Shown here: positions 11,701-27,689 of the stretch, piece after piece | Layout: every line of letters begins with the position of its first letter | Position numbering within the stretch: position 1 is the first letter of the stretch | DNA from: Tillus elongatus | Taxonomy: Eukaryota; Arthropoda; Insecta; Coleoptera; Cleridae | Length of the DNA stretch: 64,000 nt | Direction: 5' to 3' | NCBI GenBank assembly: GCA_964006375.1 | Contig: OZ023265.1 | Location: 12,597,295-12,661,294, forward strand | Program-made: the position numbers and the translations under genes | Notes under the pieces: generated by a model | Databases searched by the model: none | Told to the model about the DNA's origin: nothing | What the model saw: only the letters and a program-made list of their open reading frames with translations

Positions 11701-12183
11701 TAAAGGATATTGAAGTGGCTGCACTTTTAGAGGAGGCTAATATTTTTTTCCCTGCAACAAGGCATGCACTCCTCATTTTAAGTGCTTTCCCATCAACTAC
11801 GGCTACTGTTGAACGATCTTTCAGTACCCTTCAAAGGGTAAAGACCTGGCTGAGAAGTACAATGGGAGAAAACAGACTGACTGGGTTGTGGTTGATGAGC
11901 GTCCATTGGAAATTCTTCAAGGAAAATCAGGACTGGATTGAAACGAGAGTTTGGAACAAGTTTTCTACAAATCCAAGAAAAATTATACTACTCTTAAGAC
12001 ATCTAACTAGAATAAATTTTTTTCAAGCAAATAATTGTAATAACTTAGTTGATAAAGCACTGCTATAATTATACATAATTTTCTTAAAATTTTGGTTTCA
12101 TTCACCTTTTCCGCGATAAGATGTTACAAACTGAACAACCATGGCTTGCCCCCCCCCCAGTTTTGATCCAGGGTACGCCCTTG
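8705..12183 (+). mobile_element. hAT DNA transposon with 8-bp target duplication
   Basis: The element starts CAAGGGCGTA (8705-8714) and ends with the reverse complement TACGCCCTTG (12174-12183). It is flanked by identical 8-bp direct repeats GAAATAAT at 8697-8704 and 12184-12191, the target duplication length of the hAT superfamily. Poly-C runs lie close to both ends (about 8741 and 12149). It is 3479 bp long and carries a decayed hAT transposase gene. The right end lies about 0.6 kb upstream of the gene B start codon. Confidence 0.95.
9167..12068 (+). pseudogene. hAT transposase (ZMYM/DUF4371 type), frameshifted
   Basis: A short first exon (ATG at 9167, MDIRNWFQK) ends at a GTAAGT donor near 9195. 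The next piece follows TTTTCAG at about 9673. Coding then runs in three frames: 9674 to about 9930 (acidic/serine-rich lead, then DIGCYVGHALKL), 9934-11571 (zinc-finger-like ALCMHCVLFPPS, catalytic-core MADETGDI, LNLVVNDASKLPEIR), and 11565-12068. The last frame is the hAT C-terminal dimerisation region with FPATRHALLILSAFPSTTAT and VERSFSTLQRVKTW. Two frameshifts (near 9930 and 11560) break the gene, and the exon 1 to exon 2 frame also does not match simply. The transposase is probably inactive, although the element ends are intact and could be moved by a related transposase. Confidence 0.85.
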
Positions 12184-12191
12184 GAAATAAT

Positions 12192-12819
12192 TACAATATA
12201 GAGCCTTAAAAAAGTGGAGCTTTGCAAGACAGCGCGAGAACTGAAATATATGAAGAATTTATTAAAATTTTTATCTATTTAATGGAAAAATTAGTCAATA
12301 AAGATGAAACAAAGAACATGTTAGCGGAATCTACGGCTTTCAGTAAGGAGAAAACAGACAGATTTGAATATCTTCTTAGTTTTCTGTTCTTTCAGTGCAT
12401 ACGCGGCTTTAGCTAATTGAATGAGAAGTCGGGGAAAAGCCCAGTAGATCATGTAACATGTTATGTTGCCAATACAAATGCACTACTGTCACTTTTGAAA
12501 TGTCCCCCGTTATTGCGCGATAAGTCACATGTACAAACAAAACTGACCTTGATAGCAAGACTGTAGTTTTTATTTCCACAATATCGCCGGGAAACACGCA
12601 GCACGCAGGTTCGCGCTATTATATTGGAAGCAGATAGGTTCGCGATGTCCAGTGCTGCGTGTAATTCGACCGGTGTTAAATTCATTATGGCTTAAGACTA
12701 TTGTCACCACAGAATCTTCACAGTTTTCATACGATAATGTGAAGGTAGTTCAGTATCGACTTTACAAAAAATCAATTTAATATGACATGCTATTAAAATT
12801 AGCCCATAACCACTTTACT
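12192..12819. other. Upstream region of SLC19 gene B
   Basis: About 630 bases between the hAT insertion and the probable start codon of gene B. It should contain the promoter and 5' untranslated region, but I see no convincing TATA or initiator site. A 64-codon frame (12222-12416) has no recognisable homology. Confidence 0.35.
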
Positions 12820-13122
12820 ATGCAGTATTGGCTCAAAATCTCCTGTTTCATCTGTACGTTTGGATTCCTCAAAGAAATCAGACCTTCGGATCCGTACCTT
12901 TTTCATGATTATTTAATAACGAAGGGAGTTACTGCTAAACAAGTTAATCATGAAATCCTGCCGGTCAGGATCTACAGCCACTTGGGCTTCTTGGTGATTG
13001 TGTTCCTAATTACTGATCTCTGCCGATATAAACCCCTAATTATCACCCTTGGACTCGCTGCCACGGCTGCCTCAGCCTTTTTTATATGGACCAAGACAAA
13101 GTTTCATTTCCAGATAGCGGCG
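12820..13122 (+). CDS. SLC19-family vitamin transporter, gene B, exon 1
   Basis: N-terminal exon of a second SLC19 carrier. Translation from ATG 12820 gives MQYWLKISCFICTFGFLKEI followed by RPSDPYLFHDYL, which matches the family N terminus (first membrane helix, then an RPS(D/E)P(Y/F)L motif as in human thiamine transporters). Two more hydrophobic segments follow, including LITDLCRYKPLIITLG. An in-frame ATG at 12787 would add 11 residues before the first helix. The 12820 start fits the family better. The exon ends at GCG|GTAAGT (13122/13123) in phase 0 and joins in frame to 41525. Combined with exons 2 and 3 it gives 421 residues and about 12 membrane spans, somewhat shorter than the human proteins (about 497). 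Confidence 0.9.
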
Positions 13123-14190
13123 GTAAGTTTCTAAATTATCTTTTTTCGTAATTCATAACTTTTTTTACCATAAAGGCACTTATATTATTCTTGTCAATTA
13201 TTTTAATTAGTAAATCGTCGTAACAAAAAAAAAACGTGCTATATTCTTATAATATATATATAAAACCACATTTTCAAAGTGCATTTCTTGTTTACACGTC
13301 TAGACAGCTGTGAAATATTGAAATTTAAATTGCTGCCATAACGTTTAGGTATAAACATAAATAAGTACTGTATTAATTGCATCTCATGTTTATTTTTTCA
13401 TATAATATTCCTGTCCTGGAATTTACAGAATTTTAAATTAGTTATGGGTAAATTATATGATTCATTATTTTTAGCCCCAGGCCTGTATTATCACAAACAT
13501 CTAAAATTACCAAATAAGTGGACAGTATTATTATTATTATTATTGTATCATCAGTTTAGATCATCTCATGTCTGTGCCGCCTACGATTTACGATTTATTT
13601 TATGACTTTGACACTGAAATCAGAATGACCTAATAATGAGAGACAGTAAGTTAAGTCTTTAAGGGTTTATTGTGTAGTAGTTCATTTTAACGAACGCTTT
13701 TTAGCCAGTTTTCTGTCGCTCTTGTTTTTTGAAATCACTACCTCAACGAAACATTATACAGCCCGCTCCTAAAGAATGGAATAAATCAAGTAAAAGGGAT
13801 ATAATTTTTTTGAAAAATCATGGTATGTGTTTCTTATAAGACGTCATTTCGCAGATGAGCGATATGTAAGCTTTAGATAACCTGACTGCCGATAGATAAA
13901 GCGTACTACCGCTTACATGCACATTTATATATCTATATTATTTTACTTAATTAAGAACGGTGGTCTTTTGGGGGTAGAAATGAGAAGTGGCAAGATGTCC
14001 CCTTTGTAAAGTTTTTTTGGTAAATTTGCAGATTAGCTCCCGAACGCTTTTCAAAAAACTGTTTTCAGAAACCTGCCTATCGCCCTCCTAGATGCACAAA
14101 CCACAAGAAAAATGTCTTGTTCACACCCCCCAATGAAGTTACGGGACCAGGAGTAAGTAGGGGTGCTGGGCGGGGTAGGTAGTAAAAATA
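13123..14190. other. Intron 1 of gene B, proximal part
   Basis: It begins with the GTAAGT donor. AT-rich DNA with a short ATT repeat near 13530 and no recognised element or coding frame. Confidence 0.5.
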
Positions 14191-14432
14191 CTTCACAAAT
14201 AAGGCCATACCTCGAATGCTGCTTCCACATCTGGGGTGCCGCTGCCGCTTCTACACTCGCTATCCTGGACTCCATTCAGAAGAGAGCTATACGTCTCATT
14301 GGTGACCCTACCCTCTTGCCCACCGACGTGCTCTTTTATAGATATCTTCACGGGCACTGCTCAGAGGAGCTTTCTTCCATTGTTCTTTCACCTGCTGCCA
14401 CCAACAGTTCTAGGGGAACAGAGCGAATGCAC

Positions 14433-14435
<3 letters not shown>
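14191..14435 (+). pseudogene. LINE family 1, copy C, short C-terminal fragment
   Basis: It encodes IRPYLECCFHIWGAAAAS, then IQKRAIRLIGDPTL and YRYLHGHCSEELSSIV, the C-terminal part of the LINE family 1 reverse transcriptase (compare 44500-44770). It is cut off at ACCCTT by the (TA)n array. The normal continuation TTACTGTCCAGG is absent, so the array and the Penelope piece interrupt or truncate it. Confidence 0.85.
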
Positions 14436-15960
<1,525 letters not shown>

Positions 15961-17213
15961 AAATATAGCAGGTGATAGTGGACTTAGCAGGTGGTAGTGG
16001 ACTTTTCCTTTACGTGATAGTAAATGATTTTTTTACGCCTGAGGAGGTACCAACCCTTACATCAAGGGCCGGTGAAGTCCCAACGGACGTTTCCGGTTCT
16101 GGTGTATGACTCAGTTTCCCTTATAAACAAAAATTATCATGGCTCCTCCATGTACAAAAGATTCCGGAGATAAAATACCCCTCCATTCGGATCCCCGGGA
16201 GAGGGGTATACAGGGGGCGCCGGCATTAAGATTTAACATAGGCTTCTCGAATATATGTGGTCTGAATTCTAACCTGAACTCCGTCCACCATTTCCTCCAG
16301 ACTAATAGGCCCCAACTCATCTTCCTCACCGAAACCCAAATCAGTGCCAAAACAGCCACTAATCACCTTAATTTCCCGGGGTATGAGCTCCTTACTTCCT
16401 TTAGATTGCATGGAGGTGTGTGCGCATACGTCAGTAGCAATCTACCCTGCACCAGACTCCCCAATTTAGAAGCTGGAAGAAAAGATATACTTTGGATGAA
16501 AATCTCTCTCAGGGCTGCAACTAAATTCATCTGTTGCATTTACCGGTCACCTTCTGACAACAACTTTGTCCAGCTCTTCGACTACCTTTCTGAAAAAACC
16601 GACCATCTGATTTCTGAATATCCTTCCTCCGAGGTCACTATTCTTGGTGACTTCAATGTCCATAATAAGGGATGGCTAAGATCTTTAAGAACCGATCCAC
16701 AAGGGAAAGCAGCGGAGGCATTTGCATTCAGCAATTCTTTAGCCAATATGGTTCAGCAACCTATTTTCTTTCCTCGCATCCCAACACACAGCTCAAATCC
16801 CTTGGATCTCCTTCTTACTACAAAACCTGAAAGCTATAAGATATCAGTCACCGCCCCCCTTGGTCGCTCTGACCACGACATGGTCACTGCTTCCTGCGCA
16901 ATGCAACCCGAGGTAACACAATCATCACATCCACATATCGTTTGGCACTACAACTCCGCGAACTGGGACGAAATGCGGGCTTACTTTTCCTCATTTCCAT
17001 GGGCGTCCGTCTGCTTCTCTCATCCTGACCCCTCTGATATCTCACAAAACGTCACCGAAACTATTCAAGATGGCACGGGATTATTTATTCCACGCACACA
17101 GAAAACCTCTTAAGCCACTCAAAAGCCCTTGTTCTCTAAATCATGTGACAAGGTCAGACTTCAAAAGGTCAAAGCTCACAAAACGCTTCTACACAATACC
17201 AGTCAATCAGATT
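15961..17213 (+). pseudogene. LINE family 1, copy B, 5' end and endonuclease
   Basis: A 5' untranslated region (TTTACGTGATAGTAAATGAT, then TTTTTTACGCCTGAGGAGG) leads into an open frame from ATG 16139 to 17113 (324 codons) encoding the APE-type endonuclease. Visible motifs are FSNICGLNSNLNSVHHFLQ (start of domain), LTETQIS with the metal-binding glutamate, ILGDFNVHN and LGRSDHDMV with the terminal Ser-Asp-His. This is the most intact endonuclease half in the window. After the in-frame stop at 17111-17113 the frame continues to about 17205, then unrelated repeat DNA begins. Roughly 650 bp of LINE sequence is missing before the reverse transcriptase piece at 17889. Confidence 0.9.
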
Positions 17214-17290
17214 AATGCCTGCTTGCATTTGCTATTAAAAACATTTTTATGACAATTCACTTCCATAACGCACTTGCTGCGTCCAGACTT
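17214..17290 (+). repeat. HINE-like repeat right terminus
   Basis: AAAAACATTTTTATGACAAT, then TTCACTTCCATAACGCACTT and GCTGCGTCC form the right end of the repeat family, with its terminal hairpin. It lies exactly at the break in LINE copy B. Confidence 0.65.
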
Positions 17291-17888
17291 TTAAAATTGT
17301 GCGTCCATCGAGGTATTAAATGTTTTGTTTTACATTTACACTGTACAGTTTCAATTTGCTAAAATTCATTATGCTTTCTGCCGTGAATGTCAATGCCTAG
17401 AACGCCAGCCAAACATGAAAATAGACCATTCGCTGCACAAAGATAAATAAACATGATCTTAAACCATGTTTTATGCTTCTACAGTTAAAAAAACTGAATG
17501 AACACACCATATTGGACTCATGCCCGCTCGTGTATAAATCACCATGAAATTCGATTTCCAATAAAAAAGTTAAATTATCGTGTTTATTTTCAAACTAGGT
17601 TTGTTTATTACCGTAATAATGACATTGTTCAATATAACAGCTTTATTCTTTTTTATAAAGGTTCTTTTATAACACATCTTTGTTGTTTTAAGCTAGATGA
17701 TTTATTCGACACTGACCGGTTTACAAGAAATAAATAGTGTTTAGTTTTTTTTAGAGAATTATTTATTTTCGTCAGTAGTCATAGTTTTATTGTTTACTGT
17801 ATCAAATTGCTGTTCTATTCTTGTCTATTCTGAAATACGTTGCTTAATATTTTCTAATGAGTCATTCTGCGCTGAAAGGCAAATACTC
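17291..17888. other. Intronic filler between two LINE pieces
   Basis: AT-rich DNA separating the endonuclease piece from the reverse transcriptase piece of LINE family 1. A 79-codon frame at 17498-17737 has no recognised homology. Confidence 0.35.
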
Positions 17889-18655
17889 TAACCCACGACA
17901 GGCAGTATGGATTCCGTCAGCGCAGATCAACTGCCGACCTCCTTTCCTCCTCCTTCTGGGAACAAGTCTTTGGAACTACACGGTGAATCCCAGATCGTCG
18001 CTCTAGACATATCCAAAGCATTCCACCAAGTCTGGCACGCAGCGCTGTTTAATAAACTTCCGGCCTATGGCCTACCATTAAAACTCTGTACCTGGACAGC
18101 AAATTTCATCTCCAACCGGAGCATTTCTGTTGTCGTGGATGGGCATTCCTCTAAACTGTATGCAATTAATGCAGGAGTCCCTCAAGGTTCAGCTTTCACC
18201 CCTACTTTGTTTCTTCTCCACATCAATGACCTCTTCTCTAGCACATCCAACCCAATTCACAGTTACGCGGACGACAGCACCCTCCACTCAAATATGCAAT
18301 ATCCTAAGCCTGTCTCTTTAGCCCAATTAGATGAGGATCGCAGATTCATGGAGGGTTCTAGCTCTGTGGATCTCCAAAAAATATTGGACTGGGGAATTAG
18401 AAACCTTGTACAATTCAACTCCACCAAATCTCAGCCTTGCCGTCTATGTCATAAGAGATACACCAGCCCTAGATCGATCACAATGAGCAACCAAGTTATT
18501 CAAAGTAATGAGTCCTTTTCACTTGTTGGCATTTCTGTTGATCGAAATCTCAATTGGCACCAACATGTCACGTCGATTGCAGAAGCGGCTGCTAAGAAAT
18601 TAGGTTTCCTCTTCCGGGCTCGCAAAAACTTTTCACACCAGCTAACCTCGCTAAA
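17889..18655 (+). pseudogene. LINE family 1, reverse transcriptase fragment
   Basis: One open frame (17907-18671) encodes the central reverse transcriptase. It carries the LDISKAFHQVWHAALFNKL block, GVPQGSAFTPTLFLLHINDL and the catalytic SYADDSTLH. It begins in the middle of the finger region (equivalent to 43730 in copy F) and stops at the start of the C-terminal domain. It has the same orientation as the endonuclease piece ending at 17213, so both may be remnants of one insertion. Confidence 0.9.
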
Positions 18656-19180
18656 AAATTCATCGGAATAACAACAACCTGATTAGATAACGGTAAAGTA
18701 AAATGGGACTAAAATGATAAACAGTAAAGTCACTAACTATGATTAGAACTCGTCATGTAGGATTCCATTATCCGATGTACAGAGGTTGGCCTACTTAGCT
18801 ACGCTCGGCATGTATGTACTAGCAGATATATCCCGTAGTACACGTTAATTGTCTAACGTCTTTAATTTTTACACAAAACAATTTTGATTTACAATGGATT
18901 TTTTGCTCATATTTTAACGAAATCAAGGAAAATACAGACTTAGACATATATCTAGGAGCTTGTTAGTCATTTCTTGTGGTATTTTTGACTCACATTCGTA
19001 CTCCTACCATAATATTCAATTTTGACGTTTTAACTTTCTTGAATCAGATTTAGTTAATTAAAAATTAATTTACCTCAACATTTTTGTCTTTTAACAAAGA
19101 AGTCTGAATTTTGATACATAAGATACTCTTTAAGACAGAAACCAGCGTACCAAATTTAATTGGCCTTACTTTGTTATTTC
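18656..19180. other. Intron 1, nothing recognised
   Basis: AT-rich intronic DNA with no recognised repeat or coding frame. Confidence 0.35.
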
Positions 19181-19452
19181 CGGAGATATAAATTTGTTTC
19201 GAAAGAAAACAAAATTTTTCGGGAAAACCTGGGCCGATTTACCTGACTAACGAAGTTATCCAAGCCACTTGCAAAAGGAAGGTATTTACTAAATTTGATC
19301 AAAATCTGCCCCAACATATAAAAATTGAAACTGACCCTGGATATGGGCTCTAGAGGGCCTAGTTCGCGCTCATTTGAAGAAATTTGTTCAACATTCAAAA
19401 GCCGAGATCTCCTCACTAGTGAATTTTTTTTAAAGAAAGTTCACTAAAAAAA
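19181..19452 (-). repeat. HINE-like repeat with unexpanded TA core
   Basis: In reverse orientation this copy carries the right-hand block (CTAACGAAGTTATCCAAGCC) joined directly, through only ACATATAAAAATTG, to the left-hand block (GACCCTGGATATGGG, CGCGCTCATTTGAAGAAAT) and the end AGTGAATTTT...TTCACTAA. Where other copies have 70-280 bp of (TA)n, this one has only a few TA units, so it marks the ancestral state of the array. Confidence 0.75.
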
Positions 19453-20192
19453 TGTTATTACTCACTTTTGTTTTATTCATACAAAAAAGAAAACATTGGT
19501 GTTGCAGGATAAGCTTTAAAAAGATGTATCACACTACTCACCATCCAATTTCCAAATTTAGAAGCGGTAGGTACCCTTTAAAGAGATATGACGATAGGAG
19601 TGAGATTTTTATATCAAAAAGTACGTTTTTGACAATAAAAATAGACCTCATTTTGAATTTTTCTTAATAATGGTCACTTTATTGAATTTATGCGTTACTT
19701 TATAGCACATTGTATATCATTTTTAAGGAGAAAAGTTCTAGACGCAGCAAGTGCGTTATGGTAGTGATTTTTTATTAAATGCTTCAAATTTGAATAACTC
19801 AATTTTATGTAAACTTAGACAGTTAAATTGTAGTATGTGGCAAGGTCTTTCTCAAGGCAACATATCCACCAAATTTTATTAAAATAGCTTTGTAATTTTT
19901 GGAGAAAAAATTTTTTTCGAAAGAAACTTCAAAATTTAAATAACTTAATTTCTTATAAATGTAGAAAGTTGAGTTTTGGTATGTAGTAAGGTCTCTTCCG
20001 ATGCTATATATGCACTAACTTCCATTAAAATATATATGTAATTTTCGGAGAAAAAATTTTTTTTCGAAAAAAACTCAAAATTTTCTCGGAAAACCTTGTT
20101 CGATTTTCTTGAATCACGAACTCATCCAAGCCATTAATAAAATAAAGGCAAGTTTCATCGAAACTGGTTAGTTATTTTTTGAGTTAGCTGTT

Positions 20193-20897
<705 letters not shown>

Positions 20898-21019
20898 CAT
20901 ATAAAAATTGAAAGTGATATGGGTTCTAGGGGCCCTAGTTCGCGCTCATTTGAAAAAATTTTTTGCAAAGTCTCACCATCGATACCTCTATTAGTGAATT
21001 TTTTAAAATAAAAATTCAC

Positions 21020-21799
21020 TAAGATTGCATAAACCATTCTTAATTTCTAGAAAATAGAACGAAATATCTTGAGTTGGCTGAGCAAAGAATAATCGGAATT
21101 ATATCGATTCGGATATGAGTCCCAGAAAGGGCCCCAATGAACTCACTAAAGTCTTACAAACTTTACCTCATTTGAATTTTTTTCACGAAAATTCGCTATG
21201 TTTAACCTTGATATAATGGAGAGTGTAGATTTTCTCGACTTGATTGCATTTGATTTCTAGCAACAATTAAGCGTAACAAATCATCTTATAATCTTATTTT
21301 ATTTCGCAGTCTCTTGGGTAGACAATAAAACAGACATCTAATAAAATGAAAGGTTCAATGTCAAAGTCAGTGATGTAATAATTGATTGTTGTTAATAGTT
21401 TCTAGTTTGCTTGTGTCGGTCCTTTTATTAGAAACCAAACATCTGTACAGTAATTTGTACACATATTAGGTAACACGAAGCTACTACCTACGCCTCAAGT
21501 ATCCCATATTTGTTTATGCAAATTTACATAACAAAATGTACAATTCCGTTGTAAAACTCTTTATTTATCACATTTGTTATTGGATGTTATAAAGAGTGTA
21601 AAGCAACGTAGTTTTCTTCCAGAATTGTGGAAAATATAAGTAATCGACTTTGGTTTCAAATTTTTCCCATTCAAGTCATCTAAACAAACCATCTACATTC
21701 TAGGTATCTGTGTAGGCTGCTTTTAACACCGTTCGTTCATATAGGCACAAAGTTATTTACCTAATACATCTAGAGTTCTGAAAATTGCCACCTATTAAT
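21020..21799. other. Intron 1, mostly unassigned
   Basis: AT-rich. A weak trace of the HINE-like left block (AAAGGGCCCC, CTCATTTGAATTTTTTTCAC, CGAAAATTCGC) lies around 21130-21200. Nothing else was recognised. Confidence 0.35.
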
Positions 21800-21893
21800 T
21801 AGTGAATTTTCTTAGAAAAAATTCACTAATGGGGAGATCGCGACTTTTGAAAAAACGTTTTCGAATGAGTGCGAACTAGGACCCGTATACAGG
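21800..21893 (+). repeat. HINE-like repeat, left end only
   Basis: It begins TTAGTGAATTTTCTTAGAAA, then AAATTCACTAATGGGGAGAT (the palindromic left end), and continues with GAATGAGTGCGAACTAGGAC. It stops before any (TA)n array. Confidence 0.7.
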
Positions 21894-22343
21894 TGTTTCG
21901 CAACGCAATGTACTGTAAGGGGTACGTTTTTTTTTCATACATATTGAATAATAGTAAACGCAACCCTTCGATGATACAAGGTTACAACCCTTTTAGTAAA
22001 CAATAGAAGTAACCTATTATAATAATAACAATCAACTAACGGTCACATAATATAATTACATAGCTCAACAATCAATCACCAGTCGATATATTACTTAGCA
22101 GTTGTGTTATCTACTTAAGAGAAATCATGAAGGCAAAAGGTTTATTACTTGTCAGAATGATGGCGAAGCCTTAATGTACGGGCGTAATGAATCGGACGAG
22201 CGGGTGCCAAATGTGTCCAGTAACAACATCACTAACGTGTAATTAAAAATGTACCTGAACACATCATTGCTCATCTAAAGCACAACCTAACATATATACG
22301 AGGGGCATTCAATTATTAGTTTATCAATCATTTACCAATTACA

Positions 22344-22520
22344 CGCTCCACTGAGCGACTCGACATCAATAACTATTTATACTCACAGCTCCACTGAGCA
22401 ACCTAACATTAAGAGCAGTTTCGACATAACGCTCCACTGAGCAACTCCAACATTAATAGCAGTTCATACTCAAGGCTCCACTGAGCCACATTATACTCTC
22501 TCAACAGCGCATATCAGTGC
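22344..22520 (+). repeat. About 44-bp minisatellite, four units
   Basis: GCTCCACTGAGC recurs at 22344, 22387, 22431 and 22475. The second half of the unit (AACATTAATAGCAGTT-like) is less conserved. Confidence 0.85.
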
Positions 22521-22582
22521 CTCAGAACTGCTTCTCAACAATGTCTCTAAATGCTCAACCATTAGTTTCTCAAACAATAATT

Positions 22583-22690
22583 ACTCAAGTAGTTACTCAC
22601 ACGATAGTTACTGAAATAATAAATACTCAAACAATAATTATTCAAACATTAGTTACTCAAATAATAGTTTCTAAAACAATAGTTTAGCCT
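22583..22690 (+). repeat. About 16-bp degenerate minisatellite
   Basis: Imperfect repeats of ATAGTTACTCAAACAATA-type sequence run through this stretch, roughly six units. Confidence 0.65.
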
Positions 22691-23295
22691 GTGTGTTTTG
22701 TTGGGCGCTGTACCCGAACACTAGGTCCGTGCCGGCTTCCAGGTGTGCAATGAGGCACAGTTCAATACCTCACCTAGAATGCTCGTACTGACAGAGTTGA
22801 ATACCGAGAAGTGCAATGGACTAGCTCAATACTGTGCTCTTCTCCAAGTACCCCAACTCCCCCACTCGGACTGACCGTGCAATGAGACCAACAGGTGAAC
22901 TGGCCACAGTGTCTCGGACAAGCTACCAGATCGACAAATACAACAACGGTTCATACACATGAATACTGAGAAAGTGCAATGGACACAAAGGGCGAACACA
23001 GCAATGTGCCCTTCTCCAATATCCACCGCATCGCCACGGGCGGGTGCAATGGATACTGCTGTACCCCCACCATAATGTGACGATGCCACAAAAACCCACC
23101 GTATTGTGGTTACGTAACCTGGGCCTAAACCAAACGCCTCTACCAGTATGACGCCCTACTGGGTGAGCAAACAGCGAAGGTGTCCCTCACACCTTCCAAA
23201 CTATCATCAATTTACTTTCAAACAGACCCTACTTTATTTACTCTAAACAAACTGACATAATTCAACTCTTACTCAATTTATGAATATTGACTTAA

Positions 23296-23540
23296 CCTCG
23301 TATAAGTAACAAGCCTATTTTAAACTTGGCTAATCCCTAAATTATTTCATAAAGCCCCTTTATTTGAATATGATAATTACTTCTCAATTTATAACTTAGC
23401 CTCGTATAAACAATAAACGTAATTTAAACTGAGCTATTTCTGAAATTATTTCATAAGGCCGCTTTATTTAATTACTTCTCAATTTATAACTTAGCCTCGT
23501 ATAAATAATAAACCGACTTTGAACTCTAGCTACAGCCTAC
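23296..23540 (+). repeat. About 100-bp tandem repeat, two units plus a partial third
   Basis: GCCTCGTATAA recurs at about 23296, 23400 and 23493. The segments between share AAATTATTTCATAA, the CTTTATTT stretch and TACTTCTCAATTTATAACTT. Confidence 0.8.
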
Positions 23541-24459
23541 TTTTATAGGAGCTATTTATTAAATGATTACCTAAAACCACCCCTAATCATATACTTATTG
23601 AAAATACTCCTCAATGTATAACTTAAACAAATGAGAACATGTACAATAAACAAACAAGCCGTGTTCAATGAGAATTCACTCACTTGAAAAAAAGTATATA
23701 TAACGTGCACTGTAAATTACACTAATATCGAGCATATTTTAATGCAGCTCAGGTCATGGTCCACGCACAAATGTGGAGGTATTCTTTACTTCAACCGATG
23801 CTAAGTGGAATATAAAATGACTAGTGCGAGGCCCTTGAGCCAAAGAGGGATGCATTATAACCACACACACCCCGCACGTCTATCTTTAAGTAACCAATTT
23901 TTAAACGCTGATCGCTTGACACTTTGGATCTAATGGGAATACTCTGATTAGTTAAACGTATTCACCCAAGAATGTGTCTGTTTAATACATATAGAGAATT
24001 TTCATAATAAAATAGCGTTGTGAGCAGGGTGAGAAAATACATTCCTTACAGTACACAGAATGTGTGCGTATAGGGGACCTCAAAACCAAACCCGATTATT
24101 TATATAAAATTTTTCTCTGACGACCATGGTTGGTGAGATATTGACCTCGGAAGATTCTTTAACAATTACAAGAAACAGCTGTATTGCAGCAGTGCCCTAA
24201 CATAGAACAACTAAATTTGGTGGATGGTTTTCTTTTATCAACATCGCTATTTGACAAAAATTTTAAGTAGCTATAAACTCAAAAATGGGTAAATAAGGGG
24301 TGGTTCACCCTTTCAATAACAATATCGCCGCTAATGTTGCTCAATGTCAAGCGGTCCTTTGAACAAAGGCTACAATTATGCATTGAACAAGATGGAAGTC
24401 AGTTTGAACATTTGTAGAAATATGTTTATTATAATTAATCTTGGTTTTTCTGTTCTTAT

Positions 24460-26119
<1,660 letters not shown>

Positions 26120-26396
26120 CGAGATTTTTTATCATTTGTTCACCTTGGATTAGTTTCCAGATTGAATTTCAAACAAAGGAAGTTAAATTTGTTGTTAAAA
26201 ATGAAAAAAAATCGTATTTATGCAAAAAGAATAGTGCCAGAACCGCTTCACTTGGATATAGTGAGCCCTAGTATCATATGAAGGGGAATTATTTTCTCTA
26301 TGAAATGCAGCAAAAAATATAAGGTGTTCCATTTTAAATAAATGAAATAATCTGCTTTGAATGTGCCGACAATAAAACTTTAATTTTTGAACGCCT

Positions 26397-27689
26397 GTAA
26401 AGTATTGCGAAATATTGACCTTGACGAGATCCCAGCAATTGTTCTCAAAAAATGCGTACCAGAACTTGCTCCTGTCCTGATTCGTCTGTTTCAGACATCT
26501 TACAATACAGGCATATTCTCTAGTAACTGGAAAACTGCTCAAGTACAAACCGTCCCCAAAAAAGGATCCAAAGCGCTTCCTAGCAACTACATGCATATTT
26601 CGCTCCTTTCAGTCGTCTCTAAAGTGATGGAAAAGTATATAAACACAGAATTACTACAATTTCTTGAAAAAGACAGTCTAATTCACAACAAGCAGTATGG
26701 ATTCCGTCAGCGCAGATCAACTGCCGACCTCATTTCCTTTGTCACTCATTATTGGAACAAGTCTATGGAACTATACGGTGTAACCCAGATTGTCACTCTA
26801 GACATATCCAAAGCATTCGACCAGGTCTGGCACACAGCGTTGCTTAATAAACTTCCGGCCTATGGCCTACCACCAAAACTCTGTACCTGGACAGCAAATT
26901 TCCTCTCCAATCGGACCATTTCTGTTGTCGTTGATGGCCATTCCTCTAAACTGTATACAATTAATGCAGCACCTCAAGGTTCAGGTCTAGCCCCTACTTT
27001 GTTTCTTCTTCACATTAATGACCTCCTCTCTAGCACATCCAACCCAGTTCACAGTACACGGATGACAGCACCCTTCACTCAAATATTCAATATTTTAAGC
27101 CTGTCTCTTTAGCCCAACTAGATGAGAATCGTAGACTCATGGAGGGTTCTGTCTCTGTGGATCTCCAAAAATATTAAACTGGGGAAGTAGAAATCTTGTA
27201 CAATTCAACTCCACCAAATCGCAGTCTTACTCTCTATCTCATAAGAGATACACCAGCCCTAGACCCATCACAATGAACAACCATGTTATTCAAAGTAATG
27301 AGTCCTTTTCACTTGTTGGTATTTCTGTGGATTGAAAACTCAATTGCACCATGTCACATCAATTGCAAAAGCGGCTGCTAAGAAATTAGGTTAGGTTTCC
27401 TCTTCCAGGCTCACAAATACTTTTCACCAGCTAATCTCTATACCTTATATACTTCACAAATAAGGCCAAACATCGAATACTGCTCCCACATTTGGGGTGC
27501 AGCTGCCGCTTCTACACTCGCTATCCTGGACTCCATTCAAAACAGAGCTTTTCGTCTTATCGGTGATCCTACTCTCACCCAAAGGCTGCCATCCCTTGCC
27601 CACCGACGTGCCGTTGGTGACCCCTCTCTCTTTTATAGATATCTGCACGGGCACTGCTCAGAGGAGCTTTCTTCTAGTTCCTCCACCTG
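26397..27689 (+). pseudogene. LINE family 1, copy D1, reverse transcriptase
   Basis: It starts inside the linker before the reverse transcriptase (LDEIPAIVLKKCVPELAPVL) and is open to 27112. The frame then breaks at the catalytic YADD box (27046-27068) and continues in pieces to about 27680. The block from ISKAFDQVW to the frameshifted TRMTAPFTQIF is identical in translation to copy A on the other strand. The deletion turning CTCAATTGGCACCAACATGT into CTCAATTGCACCATGT is also shared. It ends abruptly at CCACCTGC, where copy D2 begins. Confidence 0.9.

Larger units (their letters stand above)
21894..24459. other. 2.5-kb unassigned region rich in degenerate minisatellites
   Basis: It holds three tandem-repeat blocks (listed separately) around a more GC-rich core (22690-23100). 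The core has recurring phrases such as GTGCAATG(A/G)A(C/G). No coding frame is convincing. The clustering of different minisatellites suggests the non-coding body of one unrecognised element. Confidence 0.35.
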
